Shown here in pieces: positions 32,159 to 40,189 of a stretch of 49,143 nt of DNA. Numbering within the stretch: position 1 is the stretch's first letter; each line of letters opens with the position of its first letter. Location: NCBI GenBank assembly GCA_016200225.1, contig JACQFD010000022.1:239362-288504 (forward strand). The letters run 5' to 3'. The notes below the pieces were generated by a model, which saw only the letters and a list, made by a program, of their open reading frames with translations, searched no databases and was not told the origin of the DNA. The stretch is from Planctomycetota bacterium. GTDB lineage: Bacteria; Planctomycetota; UBA1135; JACQFD01. The position numbers were made by a program, and so were the translations under genes.

Positions 32159-35077
32159 ATGACCTCCCGCCGACGGATCATCGTTATTGTTTTCGCCCTT
32201 CCTTTGTCCGACGCACCGCAGAGCCACGAACCTCGTCATCACGCGCCGCCGATTCGTCTGATCGGCTGCCGTCAGCACAACTTAAAGAATATTAATGTAA
32301 ATTTTGTCCGCGGATCATGGACTTCGATTTCGGGAGTCTCCGGCTCGGGCAAGAGTTCGCTCGCGTTCGACACGCTCTACGCGGAAGGCCAGCGCCGCTA
32401 TGTCGAGTCGTTCAGCGCGTATGCGCGGCAGTTTCTCGATCGCATGGCGCGGCCGCTGCTCGACGACGTCGAAGGAATCCCTCCCGCGATCGCGATCGCG
32501 CAGGGCAACGACGTGCGGACCGCGCGTTCCACGGTCGCTACAGTTACGGAACTCGGCGATTATTTAAAAATCGTGTTCGCGCGGCTCGGCACGCGACATT
32601 GTGACAAATGCGACCGCCCCATACGGCGGCGCGCGCCGCAGGACGTCGTCGACGAAATCATTCATAAATATACTAAAAACGACGAGCCGCAGGCGATGAT
32701 CGCATTCGAGCCGCCGAACGCGGCGTCGATGGAAATCGGCGATTTTAAACAATCGATGCAACGAAAGGGATTCGTACGCGTCCTCGTCGGCGGCGCGGTC
32801 GAGCGCCTCGAATCGTTAAAAACTAATAATACATCCGGCGTCGCCGTTCTCGTGGACCGCGTCGCGCTCTCGGCGCGCACCCGCGGCCGCGCGATCGACG
32901 CGCTCGAACAGGCGTTCGCGAACGGCGCCGGACGCGCGGCCATACAAATCGGCGATTCGCCGGAATTATTAAGATTCGACAACGCGCTGCGCTGTCCGTA
33001 TTGCGATTTGAAGTTTTCGGAGCCGACAGTCGGACAATTTTCATTCAATCATCCGTCCGGGGCCTGTCCCGCATGTTCGGGATTCGGGCGAACGCTAAAG
33101 ATCGACATAAATTTACTAATACCCGATCCGCGAAAATCGCTCGGCGACGGCGCGATCAAGCCGTGGACCACTCCGGCGACCGCGTGGGAGCGGCGCGAAT
33201 TGAAAAAATGGTGCGCCGAGCGGGGCGTGCCGTTCGATATTCCTTATGAAGCGCTTTCCGACGCTCATAAACAATGGATCTGGGAGGGCGAGCCGGGAGG
33301 ATTTGATAAAAAAGTCTGGTTCGGCATCGACGGTTGGTTCGCATGGCTCGAAACGCGAACGTATAAAATGCACGTTCGCGTATTGTTATCGCGTTACAGA
33401 AGCGCGCGCGTTTGCGAAGCCTGCGGCGGCACGCGTTTCCGGCCGGAGGTTTTAAAAGTAAGAGTCGAAAATCTATCGATCGCCGATTTATATAAAAAGC
33501 CGCTCGACGAACTCCGCTCGTGGTTCGAAAATTATAAACCACCCGTCGCGCGCGCGTCCGCCGTCGAAGTCGTGCTCGGCGAAATCCGCGCGCGCCTCGG
33601 CTATTTGTGCGAAGTCGGGCTCGGATACTTAACATTGGACCGGCAGTCGCGCACGCTTTCGGGCGGCGAAATGCAAAGAGTCAATTTAACGACCGCCGTC
33701 GGATCGCGCCTCGTAAACGCGCTGTTCGTCCTCGATGAGCCGAGCGTCGGACTGCACCCGCGCGACAACGATCGTTTAATTCACATATTGCGCAGTCTGG
33801 TGTCGCTCGGAAACACCGTGGTCGTCGTCGAACATGACCCGGCAATTTTATTAGCTTCCGACGAACTCATCGATATGGGGCCGGGGGCGGGCGCGGCCGG
33901 CGGACTTATTCTTTATCAAGGTCCGCCGCGCAAAGCGGCGGCGAACGCGGAGTCGGTGACGGGCGCGTGGTTCGGAGGCCGCAGGAGCATGCCGCGCCGC
34001 GAAGTCCGGCGCAAAGGCAACGGCGCATTTTTAACTATTGTCGGCGCGCGCGAACATAATTTACAAAATGTTACCATTGAAGTGCCCGCCGGAATGTTTA
34101 CAGTCATCACCGGCGTTTCCGGCTCGGGAAAATCGACGCTCGTCGAGGAAATATTATATCGAAAATGGAAGCGATTTCGCGGAGAACCGTGCGACGAACC
34201 GGGCGACTGCGACCGCGTCGACGGATTTGAACAATTCGAAGATCTCATATTCGTCGACACCGCCTCGCTCGGTCGAACGTCGAAAAGTATTGTTGCAACC
34301 GCGTGCGGCGCTTATGACGGCATCCGCAAGGCGCTCGCGGATCTGCCGGAGGCGAAAATGCAACGATTCTCGCCGGGGACGTTTTCATTCAATACAACCG
34401 GCGGCCGCTGTGAAACCTGCGAAGGCGCGGGTTTCGAGCGCGTCGAAATGCAATTTCTGGCCGACGTCGATCTGCCATGTTCGGAATGCGGCGGCGAGCG
34501 GTTTCGTCCGGAAGTCCGCCGGGTCAAATTGCGCGGCAAGACCATCGGCGAAATATTAAATTTAACGGTCGACGAGGCCTCGCGGTTTTTTTCGGGCGAC
34601 GGCGCGGGCATCGCGCGCAAGTTCGCGCCCGTGATCGCTGTCGGATTAGGATATTTAAGAATAGGACAGGGCGTTTCGACGCTTTCGGGCGGCGAGGCGC
34701 AACGATTGAAGCTCGCGACCTCGATCGCGGACGACTTCGAGCGCGAACATCCCGGCAAACGCCACGATAAAGGTTCGCTCTTTTTGTTCGATGAGCCGAC
34801 GACCGGTCTTCATCTCGAAGACGTCGCGACATTGCTAAGAACCCTCGATCACCTCGTTGACTTCGGTCACACGATTATTGCCATCGAGCACCACCTCGAT
34901 TTCATCGCGTACGCCGACCACGTCATCGACATCGGGCCGGAGGCGGGGGCCGGAGGCGGTCGTGTCATTGCGCAGGGGACACCCGAAGATGTCGCGGCGA
35001 ATGCGGATTCCATCACCGGCCGCTATTTAGTTGGGGCGCTAAAAAAGGAACAACCGCGCGTCCACGGACCGTCGTAA
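32159..35077 (+). CDS. uvrA: UvrA-like excinuclease ABC subunit A (first paralogue)
   Basis: UvrA is the damage-sensing ATPase of nucleotide excision repair. Both ABC modules are complete: Walker A GVSGSGKSSLAFDTL and GVSGSGKSTLVEEIL, signatures TLSGGEMQRVNL and TLSGGEAQRLKL, and Walker B LFVLDEPSVGLHPRDN and LFLFDEPTTGLH. The zinc sites CPYCDLKFSEP..CPAC and CETCEGAGFERV..CSEC are present. AYARQFLDRMARPLLDDVEG is the UvrB-binding/family signature. The start is uncertain: ATG 32126, ATG 32159 or TTG 32204, the last giving the most natural N-terminus (MSDAPQSHEPRHH). A second UvrA paralogue lies about 2.3 kb downstream, so the two may form the separated halves of the double UvrA known in some bacteria, or serve as UvrA and UvrA2. 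Confidence 0.9.
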   Translation: MTSRRRIIVIVFALPLSDAPQSHEPRHHAPPIRLIGCRQHNLKNINVNFVRGSWTSISGVSGSGKSSLAFDTLYAEGQRRYVESFSAYARQFLDRMARPLLDDVEGIPPAIAIAQGNDVRTARSTVATVTELGDYLKIVFARLGTRHCDKCDRPIRRRAPQDVVDEIIHKYTKNDEPQAMIAFEPPNAASMEIGDFKQSMQRKGFVRVLVGGAVERLESLKTNNTSGVAVLVDRVALSARTRGRAIDALEQAFANGAGRAAIQIGDSPELLRFDNALRCPYCDLKFSEPTVGQFSFNHPSGACPACSGFGRTLKIDINLLIPDPRKSLGDGAIKPWTTPATAWERRELKKWCAERGVPFDIPYEALSDAHKQWIWEGEPGGFDKKVWFGIDGWFAWLETRTYKMHVRVLLSRYRSARVCEACGGTRFRPEVLKVRVENLSIADLYKKPLDELRSWFENYKPPVARASAVEVVLGEIRARLGYLCEVGLGYLTLDRQSRTLSGGEMQRVNLTTAVGSRLVNALFVLDEPSVGLHPRDNDRLIHILRSLVSLGNTVVVVEHDPAILLASDELIDMGPGAGAAGGLILYQGPPRKAAANAESVTGAWFGGRRSMPRREVRRKGNGAFLTIVGAREHNLQNVTIEVPAGMFTVITGVSGSGKSTLVEEILYRKWKRFRGEPCDEPGDCDRVDGFEQFEDLIFVDTASLGRTSKSIVATACGAYDGIRKALADLPEAKMQRFSPGTFSFNTTGGRCETCEGAGFERVEMQFLADVDLPCSECGGERFRPEVRRVKLRGKTIGEILNLTVDEASRFFSGDGAGIARKFAPVIAVGLGYLRIGQGVSTLSGGEAQRLKLATSIADDFEREHPGKRHDKGSLFLFDEPTTGLHLEDVATLLRTLDHLVDFGHTIIAIEHHLDFIAYADHVIDIGPEAGAGGGRVIAQGTPEDVAANADSITGRYLVGALKKEQPRVHGPS

Positions 35078-35229
35078 CTTCACCCTTGTCCAGTCCATTC
35101 CGCCGATACCCCGTTCGGCGGCCGCCGGACCAGCGCCGCGATTTCGCATTGTTAATGATCTAACAAAGCGCGGAAACCGCGACCCGGCCCTCCGACCCCG
35201 TTCGAGACCGTTCGCGGTGCGGACGCAAT

Positions 35230-35571
35230 ATGGAGGACCCCCCGTTGGATACAGCAATTAACCGTGCAGGTCAGAAGGAATCGTTAATCATTCAACAGCG
35301 CCAGATCGATCACGTCCGGCACGCGTTGAAGGGATTGCATATTACTAGTTATTTTCCGAGACCTTGGCCGGACGGAGATCATTCGAGCGGCAAGTGTGCG
35401 ATTGACATTCTCTATCCGCCACACGCCGACGAAACGAACGACGGAACCACGCGCAAAATTAAGGTTCTGAAAGGAACGCTTATCATTCGCCCGGTGAACG
35501 CGCCGAACGACGCCTGCTGGGTGTGGGGCGAATCGACGGGTGGACACGTACTCGGCCACAAGCCGGCGTAG
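35230..35571 (+). CDS. Small protein of unknown function, 113 aa
   Basis: No family is recognised. The sequence looks protein-like, with beta-rich stretches (GLHITSYFPRPW, CAIDILYPPH, KIKVLKGTLIIRPV). The ATG at 35230 is overlapped by GGAGG (35232-35236), which is well placed (8-nt spacer) as the ribosome site for an in-frame TTG at 35245, so the true start may be that TTG (MDTAINRAGQKES). It lies 152 bp after the first uvrA and 83 bp before the deiminase gene. Confidence 0.6.
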   Translation: MEDPPLDTAINRAGQKESLIIQQRQIDHVRHALKGLHITSYFPRPWPDGDHSSGKCAIDILYPPHADETNDGTTRKIKVLKGTLIIRPVNAPNDACWVWGESTGGHVLGHKPA

Positions 35572-35637
35572 CACTTCCACTCGCGCCAGCCAATTGTAAT
35601 GTACCCGTTTCCGCGCATGCGGAACACGGGACGGGGT

Positions 35638-35643
35638 TATACT
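35638..35643 (+). promoter_or_regulatory. Possible -10 box before the deiminase gene
   Basis: TATACT lies 11 nt before the ATG at 35655, a spacing that would give a near-leaderless transcript. A partial hairpin (about 35605-35630) precedes it. No clear -35 element is seen. Confidence 0.3.
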
Positions 35644-35654
35644 GTCATTCACGA

Positions 35655-37349
35655 ATGGCGCGCCTTCCAAGTATTCACCGAGCCGCGGCACTTTTTGTAG
35701 CATTCTCTCTTTCGGGGCATGTCGCGTTCGCGCAACAAAGTCGGCCGGGAACGCGAGTTGGCGCAACAGACAGTGTTGGTGGAACAGACAGTGTTGGTGG
35801 GAGAAGCAAGGGACCGATTTTGCGCGGCGAAATCGTCGTGCCAAATCTTGACGATAACAATGGAAACGGTGTCGCCGATTTCTTGGACGAAATTCCAAAG
35901 AATCCCGCGGAAAGTCCGGAATTTACAAAAATACAAATAGACGCACGGGATGCGGCGTCGATTTCATTTCGAGTCGCAAGCACACAATTCGACGGCGATC
36001 TCTGGCGCGAACTTGTCCGCGCTTTTATCATTAACGACGACGGCACATCGGCGCGTATCCCCGAAAAGGGCGCTCTCGATTTGCAGGCCGGACAGGGAAA
36101 GTCCGATTTATCTATTTATTTCGAAGTCGGTGATTTCGCAGGCGGCGGCCGGCCGAAAATGGTTACGGGCGCGATCGGAATTCATCCGTCGCTCACGAAT
36201 AATAATTCTCATCGGGAAGTAATCTTTGAATTCCCCGTCGCGCCATTCTTAGTATCCTGCTGCCTCGATCCCGCGGAATCCGTCCATGTCGTAAAAACTA
36301 AGATTACAGAGCGATTTGTAACTGATTTGGACAAGGCGCTGGCGGGAACGGGCGCGAGACTCGAGGCGTTCGAGGACAAGGATCTGCCGAATCATGATAT
36401 TTGGATGCAGGACGCGGTTGAGATCGGTTACGCGGCCGGGCCGCGCGGTTTTGTCAATTTTGCATTGGCGGGCAATCGCGGCAAAAAGCTCGACGAGCTC
36501 TTCGAGAAAAAGTATCTAACAAAAAAACGCGCGACGATTCGCAAGGCCAGGTTTCGCGGCGACGCGATGCAGTGGATCGATTGGTATGGAAATCTCGAAG
36601 CGAGTCCGCCCGCGCGCGTGGACGGAAAAAATTATCCATTTGGCCGCGTGTACGCGGGCACGCAGGGCGAGCGCGCGCAGAATCCGGATATTATTAAATT
36701 TATAGAAGAGCAATGCGCGCAGGGTCCCGTCGCGTGGGTCGACACGTCGTGGCTCGTGATCGGACACGTCGATGAAATTGTATCATGGGTGCCGGCGCGC
36801 GCGGGAACTCCCTATCGAATGCTCGTCGCGAGTCCGAAACTCGCGGTGGCATTACTACAAAAAGCCGAAAAAGATTCTCCGGGCGGCGTTATTCATCGCG
36901 GCATCGGCGGCAAGGACGCGTCGTCGGCGGAGCGGCCGGTCGCAGGCATTCTAAACGATGCGGCATTTATGCAAAAACAACTCGATTTACAAACGAAAAT
37001 CGACGGTATCGTCAAATTATTACAAAAGGACCTCGGCGTGGCCGACGGTGACGTCGTTCCGATGCCGGTGCTTTTCAATGATTCGCTGAAGGAATATAAG
37101 AATCGATTCGTCGCGGAGACGCCCGATATTGTAAATTCACTCCTCGTCGGCTCGCGTTTGATCGTTCCCGATCCGCACGCGCCGCTCGTGAACGGAAAAG
37201 ATATATTTCTCGAATATATGCGATCGAAACTCGAACCGCTCGGTTGCGACGTGCGCCCGATCGACGACGATGTTCCTTATCATCGATGGCTCGGCGAAGT
37301 GCATTGCGGCACGAACGCGACGCGCGCGCCGCGGACGGATATAAAATAA
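35655..37349 (+). CDS. Exported peptidylarginine deiminase (PAD) family protein
   Basis: PADs convert peptidyl arginine to citrulline in a calcium-dependent way. The start ATG 35655 gives a signal peptide (AAALFVAFSLSGHVAFAQ). An acidic DDNNGNGVADFLDEIP (about 70-86) looks like a calcium-binding loop. The catalytic fold carries all four residues known from human PAD4: Asp253 in IWMQDAVEIGY, His371 and Asp373 in IGHVDEIVSWVP, and the nucleophile Cys551 in GEVHCGTNATR. The spacing between them is close to that of the human enzymes. A short linker repeat (TDSVGGTDSVGG) follows the signal. It is 564 residues long. The gene starts 83 bp after the small orphan gene and ends 3 bp before the second uvrA, so it is probably co-transcribed with it. 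Its target is unknown: it could modify its own surface proteins or those of neighbours. Confidence 0.9.
   Translation: MARLPSIHRAAALFVAFSLSGHVAFAQQSRPGTRVGATDSVGGTDSVGGRSKGPILRGEIVVPNLDDNNGNGVADFLDEIPKNPAESPEFTKIQIDARDAASISFRVASTQFDGDLWRELVRAFIINDDGTSARIPEKGALDLQAGQGKSDLSIYFEVGDFAGGGRPKMVTGAIGIHPSLTNNNSHREVIFEFPVAPFLVSCCLDPAESVHVVKTKITERFVTDLDKALAGTGARLEAFEDKDLPNHDIWMQDAVEIGYAAGPRGFVNFALAGNRGKKLDELFEKKYLTKKRATIRKARFRGDAMQWIDWYGNLEASPPARVDGKNYPFGRVYAGTQGERAQNPDIIKFIEEQCAQGPVAWVDTSWLVIGHVDEIVSWVPARAGTPYRMLVASPKLAVALLQKAEKDSPGGVIHRGIGGKDASSAERPVAGILNDAAFMQKQLDLQTKIDGIVKLLQKDLGVADGDVVPMPVLFNDSLKEYKNRFVAETPDIVNSLLVGSRLIVPDPHAPLVNGKDIFLEYMRSKLEPLGCDVRPIDDDVPYHRWLGEVHCGTNATRAPRTDIK
35765..35800 (+). 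repeat. 18-bp tandem duplication in the deiminase gene
   Basis: The 18-bp unit AACAGACAGTGTTGGTGG occurs twice in direct succession (35765-35782 and 35783-35800), in frame, adding six residues (TDSVGG) to the linker behind the signal peptide. It is a likely site of length variation. Confidence 0.9.
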
Positions 37350-37352
37350 TCC

Positions 37353-40169
37353 ATGGCATTCGACTCGCACGGTTCGCGCGGATCCGCCGGTTGGATCGTC
37401 ATCCACAACGCGCATCATCATAATTTGCGCGGAATTGATATATCTATTCCGCGCGACAAATTTATTGTAATCACCGGGCCGAGCGGTTCGGGCAAGAGCA
37501 CGCTCGCGTTCGATGTGCTTTTCGCGGAAGGGCAGCGGCGGTATCTCGACACGCTTTCGCCGCACGCGCGACAATTCGTAAAGCAACTCGAAAAGCCCGC
37601 GGTCGACCGCATCGACGGACTGCCGCCCGCCATTGCGATCGAACAGCGCACGACGCGCGGCGGCGCGAATTCGACGGTCGCGACGATGACCGAAATCTGG
37701 CATTTGTTACGATTGCTTTTTGCAAAAATCGGCGAGCGGCATTGCCACAAATGCCGGCGCAAGCTGCGGGCCGCGTCGCCGCAGAAAATCGCCGACGAAA
37801 TATTAACAAGATTCGAAAATCGTAAAGTCGCGCTTTTGGCGACCGTCGTGCGCGGCCGCAAGGGATTCCATTCGGAGATTTTTACTAAATTATCAAAATG
37901 GGGAATCAACCGGGCGAGAGTCGACGGCGAATGGACGCGCGTCGCGCCAGGAATCCAGCTCGACCGCTATCGTGAGCATACGATTGAAGCCGTTGTCGCC
38001 GAATTGCCACAAAAAAAATCCGCCGGCACCATCGAAGCTTATATTAAACGCGCGGGCTCGCTCGGCGGCGGCGCCGTCACCGTCGTGCCGTGCGACGCGC
38101 GCGGCCATCCCGTGCGTTCGGAGGAATTCACGGCGGGCAGCGAACTCGCGTGTCCGAATTGTGGCATCGGTTACAACGAACCGGATCCGCGCGAGTTTTC
38201 GTTTAATTCAAAGATCGGCGCGTGTCCCGATTGCGAAGGCCGCGGGTTTTCGGATGTCTTCGCGCACGAACGCATCGTTCCGGATGCGGCGCTTTCGCTT
38301 GCCGAGGGCGCGATCGCGCCGCTGCGCCACGATCCTTTCGGTAAGAACGCGGTCGCGGTGTTCGCGCGGCGTGCGCACGAGGTCGTCGGCGTCGATATTA
38401 ACAAACCGTGGCACGCGATTCCGGCGAAGGATCGATTACATATATTACAGGGCGACGAATCTTTTGAAGGAATCGTGCCCCGGCTGAAAGCCGAATTGGA
38501 GAAAGGCTCGTGGGGATTGAAAAATTATCAAGCGGAAGTGCTTTGTAACGAATGCGGCGGAACGCGTCTGCGCGGTGAATCGCGCGGCGTGCTGATCGAT
38601 CACGAATCGATCGCTAACATCGCCGCGCGGACCGTGACCGAGGCCAAGGAATGGATACAACAATTAAAACTCGACGGCCGCGCCGCGACGATCGCGCGCG
38701 AGATTCTGCGGGCGCTGATTCCTAAATTCGAATTTCTTGAGCAGGTCGGCCTCGGATATTTATCATTGGACCGGCGCGGCGACTCGCTTTCGGGCGGCGA
38801 GGCGCAGCGAATCCGTCTCGCGGCGTCGCTCGGATCGGCGCTCACGGGGTGTTTATATGTATTGGACGAACCGACCATCGGCCTCCACCCGCGCGATAAT
38901 CGTAAATTATTAGATACGCTCCGCGATTTGCGAAATCGCGGCAATTCGGTCGTCGTCGTCGAACACGATGAAGAGACGATTCTCGGCGCGGATCACGTGA
39001 TCGATCTCGGTCCCGGCGCGGGGCGCCACGGCGGAAAAATTGTAGCGATGGGTACGCCCAAGGAAATCGCGGCGCATCCCGAATCCTCGACCGGGCGCGC
39101 GCTCGCGGGCGAGCAGCGCCGCCGCGTCAACCCGCGCCCGTGGACCGATCCTAAACATTGGATTTCAATCAAGGGCGCGAAAATACATAATTTACATAAT
39201 GTAAATTCCAAATTCCCGATCGGGCGGTTGACGGTCGTGACCGGCGTATCGGGATCCGGCAAGAGCACGCTGGTCCGCGATTGTTTATATGAAGGATTGC
39301 GCCGCCGGTTCGAAGGGCGGTCGATTTCGCACGCCGAGATGGACTCGATCACGGGATTTGAAACATTAAAGAAAGCCGCCGAAGTCGATCAAGCGCCGAT
39401 CGGAAGGACGCCGCGCTCGGTGCCGGCTTCATACGTCGGGTTCCTCGATGAAATTCGCAAATGTTTTGCATTAACGAATGAGGCGCGCGCGCGCGGATAC
39501 ACAGCGTCGCGATTTTCATTCAACGTCGGCGGCGGCCGCTGCGAGCCGTGCGGCGGACAGGGGGAAGTCACGCTCGAATTGTCATTTTTGCCCGAGGCGC
39601 GCGTTCCGTGCGAATCGTGCGAAGGACGCAGATATAACGATGAAACGCTCGCGGTTACTTATAAAGGGCTCGACATCGCGCAGGTGCTCGGGCTCAGCGT
39701 GTCCGACGCGCGCGAGGCGTTCGATGCCGTGCCGGCGATCGCGCGGCCGCTCGAAATGCTCGAGCAGGTCGGATTAGGATATTTAACATTGGGCCAGCCC
39801 TCCAATACGCTTTCGGGCGGCGAAGCGCAGAGAATCAAACTCGTGGAGGAACTCGCGAAGGGTTCCGAGGCCGGAAAAGCATTATTCATATTGGACGAAC
39901 CGACCACCGGATTGAGCCTCGTGGATACGACCAAATTGATCGATCTGCTGCACCGGTTCGTCGACCGCGGCGACACGCTCGTCGTGATCGAGCACAATTT
40001 AGAGATCATTCGCGAAGCGGATTATATTATCGATCTCGGGCCCGAAGGCGGCGGCGCCGGAGGGAAAATCGTCGCCGAAGGACCGTGGGCGGAAATTATT
40101 AAAAACCACAAAAAACATCCCGAGTCGTGGACGCTTAAGGAAATGTTAGCGGATCGGTTTCTAACTTAA
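37353..40169 (+). CDS. uvrA: UvrA-like excinuclease ABC subunit A (second paralogue)
   Basis: This is a second complete UvrA of 938 residues. The first ABC module has GPSGSGKSTLAFDVLFAEGQ, LSGGEAQRIRLAASL and VLDEPTIGLHPRDN; the second has GVSGSGKSTLVRDCLYEGL, LSGGEAQRIKLVEEL and LDEPTTGLSLVDTTKL. Zinc sites are CPNCGIGYNEPDPREFSFN with CPDCEGRG, and CEPCGGQGEVTLELSFLPEA with CESC. Compared with the first copy it differs clearly in the central domain, so it is an old paralogue rather than a recent duplicate. It starts 3 bp after the deiminase stop, implying co-transcription. Confidence 0.92.
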   Translation: MAFDSHGSRGSAGWIVIHNAHHHNLRGIDISIPRDKFIVITGPSGSGKSTLAFDVLFAEGQRRYLDTLSPHARQFVKQLEKPAVDRIDGLPPAIAIEQRTTRGGANSTVATMTEIWHLLRLLFAKIGERHCHKCRRKLRAASPQKIADEILTRFENRKVALLATVVRGRKGFHSEIFTKLSKWGINRARVDGEWTRVAPGIQLDRYREHTIEAVVAELPQKKSAGTIEAYIKRAGSLGGGAVTVVPCDARGHPVRSEEFTAGSELACPNCGIGYNEPDPREFSFNSKIGACPDCEGRGFSDVFAHERIVPDAALSLAEGAIAPLRHDPFGKNAVAVFARRAHEVVGVDINKPWHAIPAKDRLHILQGDESFEGIVPRLKAELEKGSWGLKNYQAEVLCNECGGTRLRGESRGVLIDHESIANIAARTVTEAKEWIQQLKLDGRAATIAREILRALIPKFEFLEQVGLGYLSLDRRGDSLSGGEAQRIRLAASLGSALTGCLYVLDEPTIGLHPRDNRKLLDTLRDLRNRGNSVVVVEHDEETILGADHVIDLGPGAGRHGGKIVAMGTPKEIAAHPESSTGRALAGEQRRRVNPRPWTDPKHWISIKGAKIHNLHNVNSKFPIGRLTVVTGVSGSGKSTLVRDCLYEGLRRRFEGRSISHAEMDSITGFETLKKAAEVDQAPIGRTPRSVPASYVGFLDEIRKCFALTNEARARGYTASRFSFNVGGGRCEPCGGQGEVTLELSFLPEARVPCESCEGRRYNDETLAVTYKGLDIAQVLGLSVSDAREAFDAVPAIARPLEMLEQVGLGYLTLGQPSNTLSGGEAQRIKLVEELAKGSEAGKALFILDEPTTGLSLVDTTKLIDLLHRFVDRGDTLVVIEHNLEIIREADYIIDLGPEGGGAGGKIVAEGPWAEIIKNHKKHPESWTLKEMLADRFLT

Positions 40170-40189
40170 ATTCGGTCGCGGCCGGCGCA

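Noticed and set aside
35765..35800. CRISPR-like or minisatellite array
   Set aside because: Only two 18-bp units in direct contact, in frame within a coding linker.
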